Origin: Clusia tigrina
Taxonomy: Eukaryota > Arthropoda > Insecta > Diptera > Clusiidae
Length of the DNA stretch: 64,000 nt
Direction: 5' to 3'
Assembly (NCBI GenBank): GCA_920105625.2
Contig: OV050030.1
Span: 66,865,807-66,929,806, forward strand
Below, one piece after another: positions 10,701 to 21,319 of the stretch (positions within the stretch are counted from its first letter, which is position 1; every line of letters begins with the position of its first letter). The position numbers and the translations under genes were made by a program. The notes beneath the pieces were generated by a model. The model did not search any database. It was not told where the DNA came from and worked only from the letters and a program-made list of their open reading frames with translations.

Positions 10701-11317
10701 ATTTCGTATCGAAATTATTCTCAGAAACATGTAAAATGCTGGGAATTAAGAAGTTGCATATAACACCATATCATCCGCAGGCGAATGGCTCACTGGAACG
10801 TAGTCATCGACCTCTGGCCGAGTACTTGCGCAGTTTCGCCAAGGAAGACGGCTCGAATTGGGATCAATGGTTGACCACTGCAATGCACGTACACAACAAT
10901 ACCGTGCATGTATCAACGAAGCAAACTCCATTTAGAACACTCTACGGGTTTGATTTCAACATGCCAGCGAATTTGAAGCGCAAATGTGCGCCTGTATACA
11001 ATGCTGATAACCCGAATAAAGTGCAGAAGTATCAGTTACAGCGAGCGCACGAATTGGTTAGAGAAAACCAGGAATGTGCTAAACGAGTGGCCAGGGAAGC
11101 CTATAACAAGGTACTAAACCCAGTAGTTTTTCATGTGGGTGATCAAGTACTAATGAAGAATCAGGCTAGGAGAAATAAATTCTCACCTGTGTGGATAGGT
11201 CCGTATATGGTAGCAGAGATCCGAAGCCCAGTTACAACAGTCGTAACGATTAAGGGCAAGAGTAAAAAGCTACATAATAATTTGTTAAAATTATTCCACG
11301 TTAGACCGCACACCTAG
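7754..11317 (+). CDS. pol: Pol polyprotein of G1 (protease, RT, RNase H, integrase)
   Basis: The frame is open from 7727 to a TAG at 11315-11317, with its first ATG at 7919; entry is most likely by -1 frameshift at 7754. Counting from the 7919 ATG, the aspartic protease has DSG at residues 36-38. The RT has WRMVVDFRKLN near 362 and YLDD at 464-467. RNase H has its first Asp at 613 (TTDASNEALGAVL). The integrase has a His/Cys zinc region near 800-840 (CPKCQANK), then D864 (MDIVG), D924 (TDNGSN) and E960 (SLERSH), a DD35E spacing. The C-terminus ends in a basic region typical of this class. All catalytic residues I checked are present. Cleavage by the encoded protease would give the separate enzymes that copy the RNA and insert the cDNA. 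Confidence 0.94.
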   Translation, partial: LPAAQSRPVDWKAKRKRVIIRPEIRGTSNVGTTVQEKEEQEALQYHEELGSGYASMLGTEGHCFAMSRIGDAFIEMPCEEAASGKLVLLVDSGADTSLVKSSVLRKGLDINQMDLRTLNGAFGGCIRTLGSLRIGHSGVKGMSFRMHAVEVDRKGIPADGIIGRDNLWGRTILDALDKQLSFYDNNKHRILTFPLMSWQEGTVSKVKNCMEVVNARSTRVVTMHVNTKFRTVVLHKQQLAEGVYMGETITHVDKGKVYACVLNASEKDYLMEEDFRPKFTSYDNFKEPNYRSVNQIKQVDIRERMERVLESLKLDPSVNSEEKASIEAICASFHDIFLLEGDQLTYTPEVEHEIPTRVDQAPINQKQYRLPQAHKDEVNRQVEGMLKDNIISPSISPWNSPIILVPKKGGAQGQKKWRMVVDFRKLNDATIKQVFPIPRIEEILDQLGHSRYFSTLDLASGYHQVLVDTQDKQKTAFSTGLGHYEFNRMPFGLTGAPATFQRLMNHVLTGLQGLDCFVYLDDIVIYGKNLQQHSQRLCKVLQKLREHNLKLNTEKCQFLRREVVYLGHRCSEAGALPDPQKVECVRNLAVPGNRKEVQAFLGLVNYYRKFVEGLAGIALPINKLLRKEAKFEWTGRCQQAFERLKEIISSPPILAYPDFEQTFLLTTDASNEALGAVLSQGEVGNDRPIAFASRALSDTEKRYSTIEREFLAVVWATKNFRAYLLGRPFKIYTDHQPLRGIANLKDQTSRLARFRHKLSEYDFEIIYKPGKKNLNADALSRVPQAQKVSVVQTRSKARSDKEKAERMQKDKVDATRDVSNAGFDANEQAASNVEWLEDIKDIQAVLKGFHDSPLGGHQGFWKTHDRIRRVYGWKGMLKDIKKYIKSCPKCQANKSSRLTKMPMVLTDTPKQPFDKVHMDIVGILPETVSGNKYILTFQDDFSKYMACVAIPDAEASTVAKAFFDEIVARYNIPKVLITDNGSNFVSKLFSETCKMLGIKKLHITPYHPQANGSLERSHRPLAEYLRSFAKEDGSNWDQWLTTAMHVHNNTVHVSTKQTPFRTLYGFDFNMPANLKRKCAPVYNADNPNKVQKYQLQRAHELVRENQECAKRVAREAYNKVLNPVVFHVGDQVLMKNQARRNKFSPVWIGPYMVAEIRSPVTTVVTIKGKSKKLHNNLLKLFHVRPHT

Positions 11318-13934
11318 ATTCATGTGTTGACAGTGTTTTACAAGTGTAAACACAAGAATAACAACGTAAACATGTACGTGTGTATATCGGATAACACACA
11401 GCTCCGATTCTCAAAGTCAAGGCCAGTAGAAGTGTGCCACTTAAAATCGAGCGATTAAAGTTGACGTAATAAAAGTGCTTATTATGCACTGTGGCCGAAC
11501 GAAGCATAGTAGGGAAAAATATTTTTTTTAAATAATGATAAATATTGCACGTAATTAAAAAATAAAATGAAATAATAAGACAGTCGTGGGTAAGTAATAT
11601 AAAACAAAACTTCGAATATGTACATACACACATACGGCAGTGTATGCACTGAAATTCGATGCATGAGCATTAACGCCAGGCAACGGAACTGCTGGTGAAG
11701 TAAGTATATATACGAGTATGTATATATGTTTATAAGATAAAGAATGAATATACGAGGGAATATTTAAAGAAGTAAGTATTCTAGTTATAGGAATTGGGAA
11801 TTGCAGATACTGCAGCAGGCTATATGTAGATATACTCGTACATAGGTTTTAACTGTTAATTGATTAGGAAATTAGCGTATGGAAATTTGAATAAATGTAT
11901 ATGTTGGGATATAAAAAAAAAAGTATAGGTTGATTGGGAAAATAAGCAATTAATTCTAGGTAATTTAAAGCGCCTTGAATGTATGTATGTATTCATATAC
12001 GGGCTGATTACAGGATGGAAAATAGAATCGTTAATGGATATATACATATCAGGCTAGAAGTAAATTTAAATAAAAAGTAATTGTATGCGATGAAAGGTAT
12101 AGTCATGCAATGGACAATGTTTTCACATAAACGGGTTTATCTTAAATAATCTCGCTTATGTAAAAGGCACTAGTTTTGCCAAGAATTGATATAAAAAATT
12201 TTTTTTTGGGCGGCATATAATTAAATTAGAAAATAATTGTTATGTATGAAGCAAATTTTTGTAAAATGTATATATTTGAGAAGGATTTAAAGTTTTAATG
12301 CCGCCAACAATTGTAAGAAAATGTATTATAGTTAATTAATAGTATTTGTAAAGGAAATAGTTTTTGTTACTTGTTTATAGTTTGTTTGTTAAGACGTAGT
12401 AGATAAGCGATATATAGATTTGAATCCAATTTACTGTTTACGTTAAAAATTGAATGAATGTAATAGCTAGTAAGAATAATTAAAACTCGGCAAGTCCGAT
12501 AAGCTAAGCGTATTGTTTTTAGATATTCAGGCGTTGGTGAACAAACATCTGGATGGTTCAATATGGTGCAGCATGAACCTGGAAGGGACTTCCTGCAGCG
12601 TCGAAGACTGAGTAAGATGTTAACCAACATCCAGGAGACCAGTAGATGAAATGCAAGTGCAGCGAACAAAAATCTGACTGAATGAGAAGAAGTAAGAAGA
12701 CGTAGAAGAAAAGTGATCAGTAAGCCGCAAAGGAAGAAAGACGAGTTTGGCAACGATAATGTCCAGAGATAATTTTTGGGTTGAAAAAAAAAAATGAAAA
12801 CGAAATTAGTGAGAATTCATTTTTATATGAAAAAGTGGAAGAGCTTTCAACTTCCCATCTGCGAGATGACTACGATTTAAGCTTATAAAAAAATGGAGAT
12901 GGTATCGGCCGAATGGAAGAGTCTCTATCTGACTAGTAAAAGTCTAATAATACTTGAGTTTTATTGCATAACTGACTAAATGGCATGAAAAGCACTAACA
13001 TGTACGTTGTCCGTATAAAGAATCCAACGTGTTTGCCATTATTACATATATCAGTATGTATATTGTATTATTGTCGAAAATGAAAAAGAGATAATTTTAG
13101 CCAAAACCCGAGGTAACTCCGTAATTCCACCGAGAAACGGCTACAATAACAATAACAGCCACAACTACATCGTTCACTTAGCTTCGCAGAATAATCTCCT
13201 GGCGCAAAAAATCGTTTTTAACCACGAAAAGATCGAACATAACATAGCCAAGATTTATCGGCTAAACTTCGTAACGATTTCTCCAATGAGAAAATATCCA
13301 TTGTCACTCACTAAGCGAATATCGAATATTTATTTTGACTTCGTCAGAAGCGCATCTAATTGCGCAAGCTTGCATCATCTTTTTACGTACCGGTCCAGAA
13401 AGAAGGGAGGGGTATGCAGAGTTCATCGAGGGACTTCACTCCGACAACGGCAGTCGTCAACTGGACCAGCAGGTAGCAGAGGGCGCAGTATAATATAAGG
13501 TTTTATGTATAGAATAGAATTGTGTCATTGTTTAGATATTTGTAGATACGCCAATGAGAAAAGAGTCAATGAAAGACCAAATTATAAAAAGGGGAATTTA
13601 AAAAAAAAATAATGATGGATAAAAATAAAAAAAAAAAAACAAACAAACAAAAACAAAAACGAAGTAAAGAAAAAAAAATAAAAATAAAAGAAAGAAAACT
13701 ACAAAAGAAAATAAAAGCTAGAAAAAAAAAATATATATATGGAAAAGAAAAGAATAAAAAAGGAAGAAAAAAACCGTGATAGAACCCAAATAAGGCGATT
13801 TTAAAAAAAAAAAGATGTAAATAAAAACAAGTCACATGTATGTAATATAGAGTTCAATCGATGCACATAATTGTTTACAGTGCAAGAAAAATATTGTAAA
13901 GATTTTATGGAAGTTAGTTGCACTAACTTCTTTT
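11318..13934 (+). other. Long 3' noncoding region of G1
   Basis: About 2.6 kb separates pol from the polypurine tract. No frame longer than about 130 codons is present and none resembles Env. The first 150 bases share scattered motifs with the 3' side of the decayed copy at 2237-2380. A stretch at 13080-13500 is less AT-rich and reads in part as a broken ORF (70 codons at 13286-13498); it may be a remnant of a lost third gene. 13599-13823 is strongly A-rich. Confidence 0.7.
13599..13823. repeat. A-rich low-complexity tract inside G1
   Basis: The plus strand is dominated by A-runs broken by single G, C or T bases, including AAAACAAACAAACAAAAAC-type units. The long minus-strand ORF at 13566-13835 is only the Phe/Leu-rich shadow of this tract. 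Confidence 0.8.
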
Positions 13935-13950
13935 AGAAAGAGGGGAGGGA
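13935..13950 (+). promoter_or_regulatory. Polypurine tract of G1
   Basis: AGAAAGAGGGGAGGGA sits directly before the 3' LTR. It is 16 purines long and would prime plus-strand DNA synthesis. Confidence 0.88.
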
Positions 13951-14424
13951 TGTTGTGAGTTAGAATCAAGCTACTTACGCGTAGTTGACTCACAGCACCG
14001 GCTCCTATTAAATTCATTAAGAACGCACATATTTTTAGGGTGCAAATATTGTAAATGAACAGTATTTATTCATTAATTATGATGTAAACTTTTAGGGTGT
14101 CACAGTTCTGCAGTCAAGCTGACGAGGGGCATTTAGAATGCACCGACGACACTTTTACTTGCAGTAGGTCAGTGGGCTTGAGCCACTGACACCAAATAAC
14201 AACTGCGTAACTGGAACACCAGAAAAGTGAAGACGTAGACTGTAATGTTTATTTGTAAATAGTATATAAGAACTAGCATTTTAAGAATAAAGCTCTCTTG
14301 TGTTTTAAAACTGAAAAGTGAAAGTGTTTGTACTCTACGTTAGGGTTCTCGATTTTGCAGCCACGCGCCCGGAAGAACTGCGACAGGACGTCGCCCGCCA
14401 AGCAAGGACACGAGGACCCCAACA
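13951..14424 (+). repeat. 3' LTR of G1
   Basis: 474 bp, TGTTGTGAGT to CCCCAACA. I found no difference from the 5' LTR on a base-by-base reading. It is followed by ACGC (14425-14428), the right copy of the target duplication. Confidence 0.95.
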
Positions 14425-16036
14425 ACGCAAACGTATTGAAAAAAGCACCTACTGAAAGTCTAGCTAGTTCTCCACCCGATAAATTGAACCAACTATGTGT
14501 TAATTGATCATCGAAATCATCTAGATTTTGTCTCAAGTAGCCAACCCACGTACTGGCCAGCGGACCAGCCTAAAATCCCTGACCTTATTGATTTCGCTGT
14601 TATCAAAAATATAAACACTGCACTGTTTTCCTCTGAAGCAATTTCCGACTTGTCCTGCGATCACTCACCTGTCATCATATACTTTAACAAAACTCCTGAA
14701 CTTGTACATAAATCGCCCAAATTGACCACCAACAAAACGAACTGGCTCAAATATAAGAAATACGTGAGTACACATATTTGCCTGGAATCTCCTCCTAAAA
14801 ACAAAGATGACTTAGAGAGAGCGCTCCACGAGTTTAATTCCTCATTAGCATCAGCGGCTGCGTGCGCAACACCAACAGAAAAAACGATGCAGGTTGCTAC
14901 CGGTTATATAACTTCACTTAACTGCCTATATGGAAGATATCGCAAATTACAATGATTTCTAAACCAGGAAAAGATCCAACGCAGGTGTCCTCATATCGGC
15001 CCATAAGCCTTCTACCCACCCTCTCAAAAATATTTCAAAAATTGTTACTTGGGAAAATTTTGCCCTATCTAAATCAAAAAGGCAACATTCCTACTTATCA
15101 ATTTGGATTCAGAAAAGAGCACGGTACAATAGAGCAGGTGCACCGTATAACAAGCGAAATTAGAAGAGCTTTCGAGCAGAAGAAATACTGTTCAGCAATA
15201 TTTCTAGACATTGCCAAGCCTTCGATAAAGTCTGGCATGAGGGGCTAGTGCACAAGATTAAAAAGTGTCTGCCATACAATATACACAGAGTGCTGGAATC
15301 TTACTTAGCGAATAGGAAGTACAATATGAAATACAAGTAATTGGTAACCCCCGAATTTCAAATATTTGCTGGAGTACCACAAGGGAGTGTGCTTGGTCCT
15401 ATTTTCTACCTTATATATACGTCTGACCTACCAATAAATAACAGCCTAGTTACTTCCACATTCGCTGACGACACAGCTATTTTAAGTACCCATCAAAATC
15501 CGCATATCGCCTCTCGTGACCTAAACGAACACCTTAAAGATGTAGAAATTTGGCTGGCAAAGTGGCGTATTAAAGTTAACGAAGCGAAATGTACTCACAT
15601 AACGTTCTCCCTCAGAACCAGCACCTGTCCAGCTGTGTCACTAAATGACATAAAAATACCGCAAGCAACAGAAGTGAATTATTTAGGAATCCATCTTGAC
15701 CGTAGATTAACTTGGAGGAAGCACATAGAAACGAAAAGAACTCAAATGAGACTAAAAGCTTACTCTCTGAATTGGTTAATCAACATAAAATAAAAGATGC
15801 GCTTCGAATACAAAGTCCTTCTACACAAAGCTATAATAAAGCCCATATGGACATATGGGGTGCAACTTTGGGGTAGTCAAATCGAGAACTTATCCAAAGG
15901 GCACAGTCGAAAATCCTAAGAACAATTACCGGCGCACCATGGTTTATCAGAATAAAAACATTCACAACGATATACATATATCCACTATAAAAGAGGACAT
16001 CGTAGAATTAAGGCAGAAATACCTGAATCGCCTGTA
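14425..16036 (+). pseudogene. Jockey ORF1 end and ORF2 (endonuclease tail, reverse transcriptase), decayed
   Basis: The first 75 bases continue ORF1 in frame from before the G1 insertion. From about 14500 the sequence encodes the end of an APE-type endonuclease (PTYWP, PDLIDFAV, and DHSPVI at about 14660-14677), so most of that domain is deleted. The reverse transcriptase begins at 14952 (SYRPISLLPTLSKIFQKLL). The FLDIA motif of the catalytic region is near 15204, VPQGSVLGP is near 15374, and the FADDT active site is at about 15461-15475. Frames change at about 14945, 15220 and 15345, and stops appear from 15790 on. The product would nick target DNA and copy the LINE RNA. Confidence 0.85.
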
Positions 16037-16401
16037 AAATCATCCGAACATACTTGCAAGAAGTCTATTCCAGCAGAATTCTGCTTCACGTCTGAAGAAA
16101 CCATGTTCCTAAACTTATTTACAAACTAATCTGTAATATGTATTTATATAAAATTTTGTTTCCCTCTTCTTTTTAAAATTATAATTAATTAATACTCGTA
16201 TATATGAACTAGTAGAACCCAAATAGCTCCAAGCAATAAGCAAAGAGCATATTTAAAACATTAGTTTTAAGATTTGATAACTTATTGTTAGTTTCCAATG
16301 GAGTAAGATACAATAACAAATAAATGGGCATGGGTTTGTGAGGAACCAAATTGCCCAACATCTTCCTATTTTGGCCTCACAATATGAGCACGCACGCGCG
16401 C

Positions 16402-16911
16402 ATGTGAGTTGCCCACACTGGACAATTATCACCCCCATCTAGCGGCTAATAGTGCTACACACAATAACACCGTCGAACGTAGCACAAACACCTGAGATGG
16501 AACTATATAAACGCATACAGAGCATAACTCAGCCTTCTTCTTTCACCGATCCAGCGGAGTGACAACAACAGTACAGTTAATTATCCTAGGTCTTTTACGC
16601 ATAGTTACACTGAGAATTTCTTGAGTCGTCTGCCTTTCTTACTGCTAACCAAGACATAGGATGCTCGCTTCAGATTCTGACCTTTTGCAAGACTGAGAAT
16701 TTTGGGATTCGTCTGCCTTTCTCAGCTCTTGTTCAAAGCAGCGCCGATACGCGATAAGCGATACTTACTGACACGTTCACGCTTTACTCTCGCCGATAAT
16801 TCCGGAATCGTCTCGTTTTCTCGGTGCTAACCCATACGCCCGGGACTTAAAGCACAGCAGAGACAACACTTCGGACCATTTCACCACAACGTGGGATTCC
16901 ACGCCACAACA
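16402..16911 (+). repeat. LTR-like sequence with promoter motifs and internal triplication
   Basis: The stretch reads like an LTR: it begins TGTGAG, has TATAAA near 16505, and ends CCACAACA before TGTAAATAC. No duplication of flanking bases was found. Three related segments begin at about 16611, 16694 and 16795. Two share TGAGAATT and GTCTGCCTTTCT; the third is a divergent GATAATTCCGGAATCGTCT form. No internal element sequence follows, so it may be a solo LTR or a fragment. Assignment is tentative. Confidence 0.4.
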
Positions 16912-17109
16912 TGTAAATACTCGAATGATCAAATGGCATAGCATTGTGGCCGTACTTCAGAAAAGAATAAAATTATATTTTAATAGAAGATATTTAAAAA
17001 AAAAATATTTTAGCGAAAATATACTTTAGGAGACAAAAAATGATACGACAGGATTTAGAAGTAGAAACAAACAACCTTAAGAAAGAATTGAAAAAGCAGG
17101 TATCACAAA

Positions 17110-17819
<710 letters not shown>

Positions 17820-18598
17820 ATATAACACTTTAGATTAATCTATGACTGATGTTGTCAGGGAGTTAGAAGACCTTTGCAAAAGTGCAGTGGTAGCAGGTTA
17901 ACAAACCCGGATGTATTACTGGAGACAACAGGGGAAGTATGGTTCGCGAAGGATGAGTGGGTGATTGTGACGGAGTTGCCAAGGACGGAATTGGAAATAA
18001 TTTTTTAGCAGAATATTATGAATAAACTCTGTGCAAAACAATCTGCGGCCAGTGGTACCGAGTTACGGCGAAAGTGCGAAGCATCAAAACAGAAATAACG
18101 GTGGTTAGCGATCTATTACATGACAAGCAACATCCATTGTTTCTAACTTCGAAAAAGTTAACCGAGGCAGCGCCATCATTGCGAGGTATCTCTTGGTACA
18201 ATGAGGCTCCGGAGCGGACTACGAACTGGCCGAAGTACGAATCACGTAGACAAAAAAGGGTCTAACAGTAGTTAACAGAGTTCTATTAAGACTACTGGAC
18301 TGATTTACGACGTACAAAGTATACCCTATCCCAAAGCGATTGATCGCAGATTGGAGTTTATCATCAAAGACCAGGTAGCCGAAGCCAATCGCAAGAACAT
18401 AATATTGGTCTGTCCACAAACAAAGAAAAAATGGCCGGGAGAGTTGCTCAAACGAATAATATAGAATTTCTAGAGCATGAACGGTGTGAACACGTGGCCA
18501 TTCCAGCATCGAGTAGAGTTCTGGTAGCCACCAAATCGAGGATATATATATAGAAACAAAATTTATGTACTGTATTATGTAATAAATGCACAAAATGT
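17820..18598 (+). pseudogene. Unassigned decayed coding sequence, possibly a gypsy-type env remnant
   Basis: Several overlapping plus-strand frames carry protein-like composition: about 17840-17990, 18074-18265, and 18300-18545. A basic RRQKR cluster at about 18247-18261 could be a cleavage site of the kind found in envelope proteins. The stretch ends directly at a plus-oriented G2-type LTR (18599), the place where env would lie in an env-carrying gypsy element. I could not identify fusion peptide, transmembrane segment or any full domain. The assignment rests on position and the basic cluster only. Confidence 0.25.
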
Positions 18599-18965
18599 TT
18601 GCGAAGACTCACAATGTCCACAAAAACCCAGTAGCGCTTAGATTTTATATTAATAAAATAATAAACGTGCGTAGCCCTAAGGCGAACGTATAATGTAATA
18701 AAATTGGTATTAATAAGTAAAAGTCTATTGCATGCTTATAGTGGCGCACATTTGAGAATTAAATTGCAATGAACTTTCAATAACCTGCACGGTCAGCACT
18801 TTCCAAAAGTGGGCCAGTCAATAAACGCATTGGTAAACAATTGCAGAATGTGCAAACCAAAGAGTAGGGCAATTGTCAATTTAGAATCAACAATGATTCT
18901 ATTAGTAAGAAAGTGTTTTGATAATAATCCGAAGATTCTAACAACTAAACTCCAGCGCCACAAAT
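18599..18965 (+). repeat. Truncated G2-family LTR (plus orientation)
   Basis: This segment is the reverse complement of the family copy at 21320-21655 with many substitutions. It begins TGTTTGCGAAGACTCAC and runs past a GATTCTAACA motif. It breaks off next to the truncated end of a minus-strand gag at about 18976, so two oppositely oriented gypsy pieces meet head to head. Confidence 0.6.
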
Positions 18966-18975
18966 CTACCGACAT

Positions 18976-19960
18976 CAGATTCCACTTGTTTTCACTCGCT
19001 GTTGGATTGCTGCTTCAGCGGAAGAGAGCTCTTCAACTAGCTCAGGCATACTCCTCTGCGTTATATTAAGTGTACAATTTGCCAAATCCCTATTTATTAG
19101 GCCTGCCTTGAATACAGAAATAATAGCCCGTTCTACTTGAGATTGTCTAAAAGTGCACACAAATCCGGCAGGGTGCTAACTGAGCTATGCGTTAGTAAAT
19201 AAAACGCATCACCTATGGTCCTTTGCCTAATCCACTTTATTAAGTATTCCCCGTCTGCCCCTCCGAGACTCGGCTGTGCTGGCTCACAATCTTCTTTGAA
19301 GCGCCTGATCTCAGTTCTCAGATCACACATCTCGACCCCTGAGAACATGGGCACTAACTTCTTCACCGCATGAGCAACCCAATATACCCATCTAACAAGC
19401 TGTGATTATGTTATCCTGTGTTACCCTACTTAATCCTCCATTTCCTTCGTTTCTAGAAGGCTCGTGACAAAGGATGGAGCAGCAGACTTCTGCTCAAATT
19501 CCGTACCTTCTGGTGATGAAAGGACGACCGCGTCTTCAGTAGACCTATAAAAAATTCTGCTTGGTGATCGTCACTCACGGGATGGGCTCACTTTTACTCG
19601 TTGCTGCTTCCAATTTATCATACAGTTTTTCTGTAAATAATTTTACTTCTATCTGTAAAGACCTTAATTTGTTTTATACTTTGTCTTCCGATGAACTAGT
19701 ACTATCTTCTGGAGTCTCCAGCTCTTCCAGATCTAATTTAATCTAGGTCAACCCGTCCCGTATTAAACTGTTGACATATAACACTCCTTAAAATGTAGCA
19801 GGTCTTCGTTATTACAGTTAAATTTATCCAACAAGGCTTGTAGTTCCGCTATGAGCTTGCGATAGAACTCATTATTCTTCCGTGAGTTATTGTACTATCT
19901 ACAATATACATTTTCTTCTGGATTGTTTCGATCTGGCGTTTTTGCACTTGCAGCATATTT
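18976..19960 (-). pseudogene. gag: Decayed gypsy gag (G2 copy, minus strand)
   Basis: On the minus strand the sequence follows the G1 gag from about residue 50 to about residue 580. Recognisable parts are at about 19800-19900 (FYRKLIAELQ), 19640-19690 (LQIEVKLFTEKL), 19133-19366 (KLVPMFSGVE, DLRTEIRRFKEDCE, GDAFYLL) and 18975-19135 (FKAGLINRDLANCTL, EAAIQQR). Stops and frameshifts separate them, and roughly 200 residues between the second and third part are reduced. The zinc knuckles and all of pol are missing because the copy ends at 18976. Its leader (20640-20900) and LTR (21655 leftwards) lie in proper order to the right. Confidence 0.8.
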
Positions 19961-20639
19961 CAGCTTATTTTCGTGCTTCCATAGACCGAATTAAGCTACG
20001 AACCCATGACTACCAACAAATACATGTTGCAACTCATATTTATAATTTTTAACTTGCCTTGATAAATCTAGAGAATGCTACTTAATATAACTTCAACGAA
20101 AACAGTATCATATGATTACGCAGTTTTTCTAAGCATTTAGTTTAACGTTAAATTCTTTCAAAGTATAAATTAGCTAAAACGCGTAAAAATATAATAATAA
20201 TCAAACATTAATAAATAAACTCCGTAATAAACAAACAAATTAAAAAGGAAGGGCAACTGTAATGTAATGCCGAAGAGGAAGCAAAAAAATTTCCATTGCG
20301 GAAGTATAGAAATTATACAACTTCTGAATGCGAATACAAATTATTTATATAAATTTAATGTATTTGCTTTTTTTCGTATCGCTTTTCAATGAATCTATTT
20401 TGAATAAGGTGATCAATTTCACGAAATTATTCTCCCGATTTTTTCCATATCAAACTAGTGTTGAAAATTTCTGATTTTATTTCTGCTGGCAGAATAAAAG
20501 TTTCAAAAACAAATTACGAAAAACGATTACAGCGCTACTCACATTAATAAAAGAATTGACAGCGTTTAAAAGACGTCTCAAATTTAATTTTCTCCTATGC
20601 AAATATTGCAAAATGTGCAAAAAAATAATTCATCATTTA
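19961..20639. other. Gene-free AT-rich stretch within the minus-strand G2 copy
   Basis: It lies between the gag remnant and the conserved leader islands. No ORF or repeat is recognisable. In G1 the matching interval is only about 500 bases, so extra sequence may have been gained. Confidence 0.4.
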
Positions 20640-20880
20640 TGCTTTAATTGTAGTTTCGGAACTACACAAACTTGGATGCAATAACCCGTGTTGTATGCAC
20701 CTCTTGATGTATTCCTGCCTAATACCCTAAGCTTATTTTGTTTAACTGTGCGTTGAAAATTAGAATTAGGGCTAAAAAAAACTATACGTCCCTACTGACA
20801 CACAAACACATTCCCCTACATACATACATAGACCGTCCGATCATACTGACGGCATTTGTTTGCCTATAAATAGTTGCGAT
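20640..20880 (-). other. Conserved gypsy leader islands (minus strand)
   Basis: The reverse complement contains AGGGTATTAGG, GAGGTGCATACAACA and GTAGTTCCGAAACTACAA, matching the G1 leader at about 4935-5030, and GGGGAATGTGTTTG with GTAGGGAC, matching about 4835-4870. The order is the same as in G1. This confirms that the minus-strand gag at 18976-19960 belongs to an element whose 5' end lies to the right. Confidence 0.65.
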
Positions 20881-21038
20881 CTACAGTGCAATCGAGCCTC
20901 TTGGTTGGAACTTCTTTGACCAGTGCTACGGCGCCTTCAAGGTCGCAGAAGTATTTACATATACTACGTTAGCATAATATAATACTTACAGTTTCCTGTT
21001 TGTTGCTTTCATCGCTCAGATGTCTACTGATTATACTG

Positions 21039-21110
21039 ATGATGCCGCTATCGCTTTTGTTGATGATGCTGCGGTTCCTTTTGTTGATGATTCTGCAGTC
21101 GCTGTTTGGC
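21039..21110. repeat. Three tandem 24-bp units
   Basis: Units beginning GATGATGCCGC, GATGATGCTGC and GATGATTCTGC follow each other at 24-base spacing. The first two end CTTTTGTT; the third is diverged at its end. On the minus strand they would encode an eight-residue Ser/Thr/Ala-rich repeat, but no supported gene covers them. Confidence 0.6.
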
Positions 21111-21319
21111 ACTGTCGCTTTTGTTGCTGGTTTATTTTTCCAACTTCAGGATTTGCTCCCACTAATCCTGTGTTGTCTCCGAAGTGGTTTTTAGATGGTC
21201 CTGGGATGGTAAGTCATTATATCGGCAGCGCTATTAATGTTAGGGTATATCTTGGACGTTTACTGAGCGCTTGGTAGCAGCCTGAGTCCACTGATTCTAT
21301 TCGCGCGAGTAAGAACGTG

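Larger units (their letters stand above)
3942..14424 (+). mobile_element. Full-length Ty3/gypsy LTR retrotransposon G1
   Basis: The element is 10,483 bp long. It has two 474-bp LTRs that I read as identical base for base, TGTTG/CAACA termini, a tRNA-type primer site, an open gag, an open pol one frame back, a purine-rich tract, and a 4-bp ACGC duplication. Domain order is Gag with three zinc knuckles, protease, RT, RNase H and integrase, which is the Ty3/gypsy order. There is no recognisable env: pol stops at 11317 and about 2.6 kb of noncoding sequence follows. Identical LTRs mean a recent insertion by the usual LTR-clock argument. It sits in J1. Two related, decayed gypsy families (G2, G3) occur in the same window. 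Confidence 0.93.
2862..16130 (+). mobile_element. Jockey-type LINE J1, split by gypsy G1
   Basis: This LINE remnant consists of an ORF1 part (2862-3941) and an ORF2 part (14425-16036), separated by the G1 insertion at 3942-14424. Removing G1 and one ACGC duplication rejoins an open ORF1 reading frame across the junction: the codons of ATGACGTACGCAAACGTATT stay in phase. A second gap near 14500 jumps from the ORF1 C-terminus straight into the last part of the ORF2 endonuclease, so most of the endonuclease was already lost. No poly(A) tail or target duplication of J1 itself was recognised. It is a dead host for a younger element. Confidence 0.75.

Noticed and set aside
13600..13830. CRISPR-like or ordered repeat array
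   Set aside because: The region is irregular A-rich low-complexity sequence without constant repeats and spacers, and the window is eukaryotic.
13566..13835. 89-codon minus-strand ORF rich in Phe and Leu
   Set aside because: It is the complement of an A-rich low-complexity tract inside the G1 3' region, with no conserved features.
16402..16911. Intact LTR element bounded by this sequence
   Set aside because: No partner LTR, target duplication or adjoining gag-pol was found.
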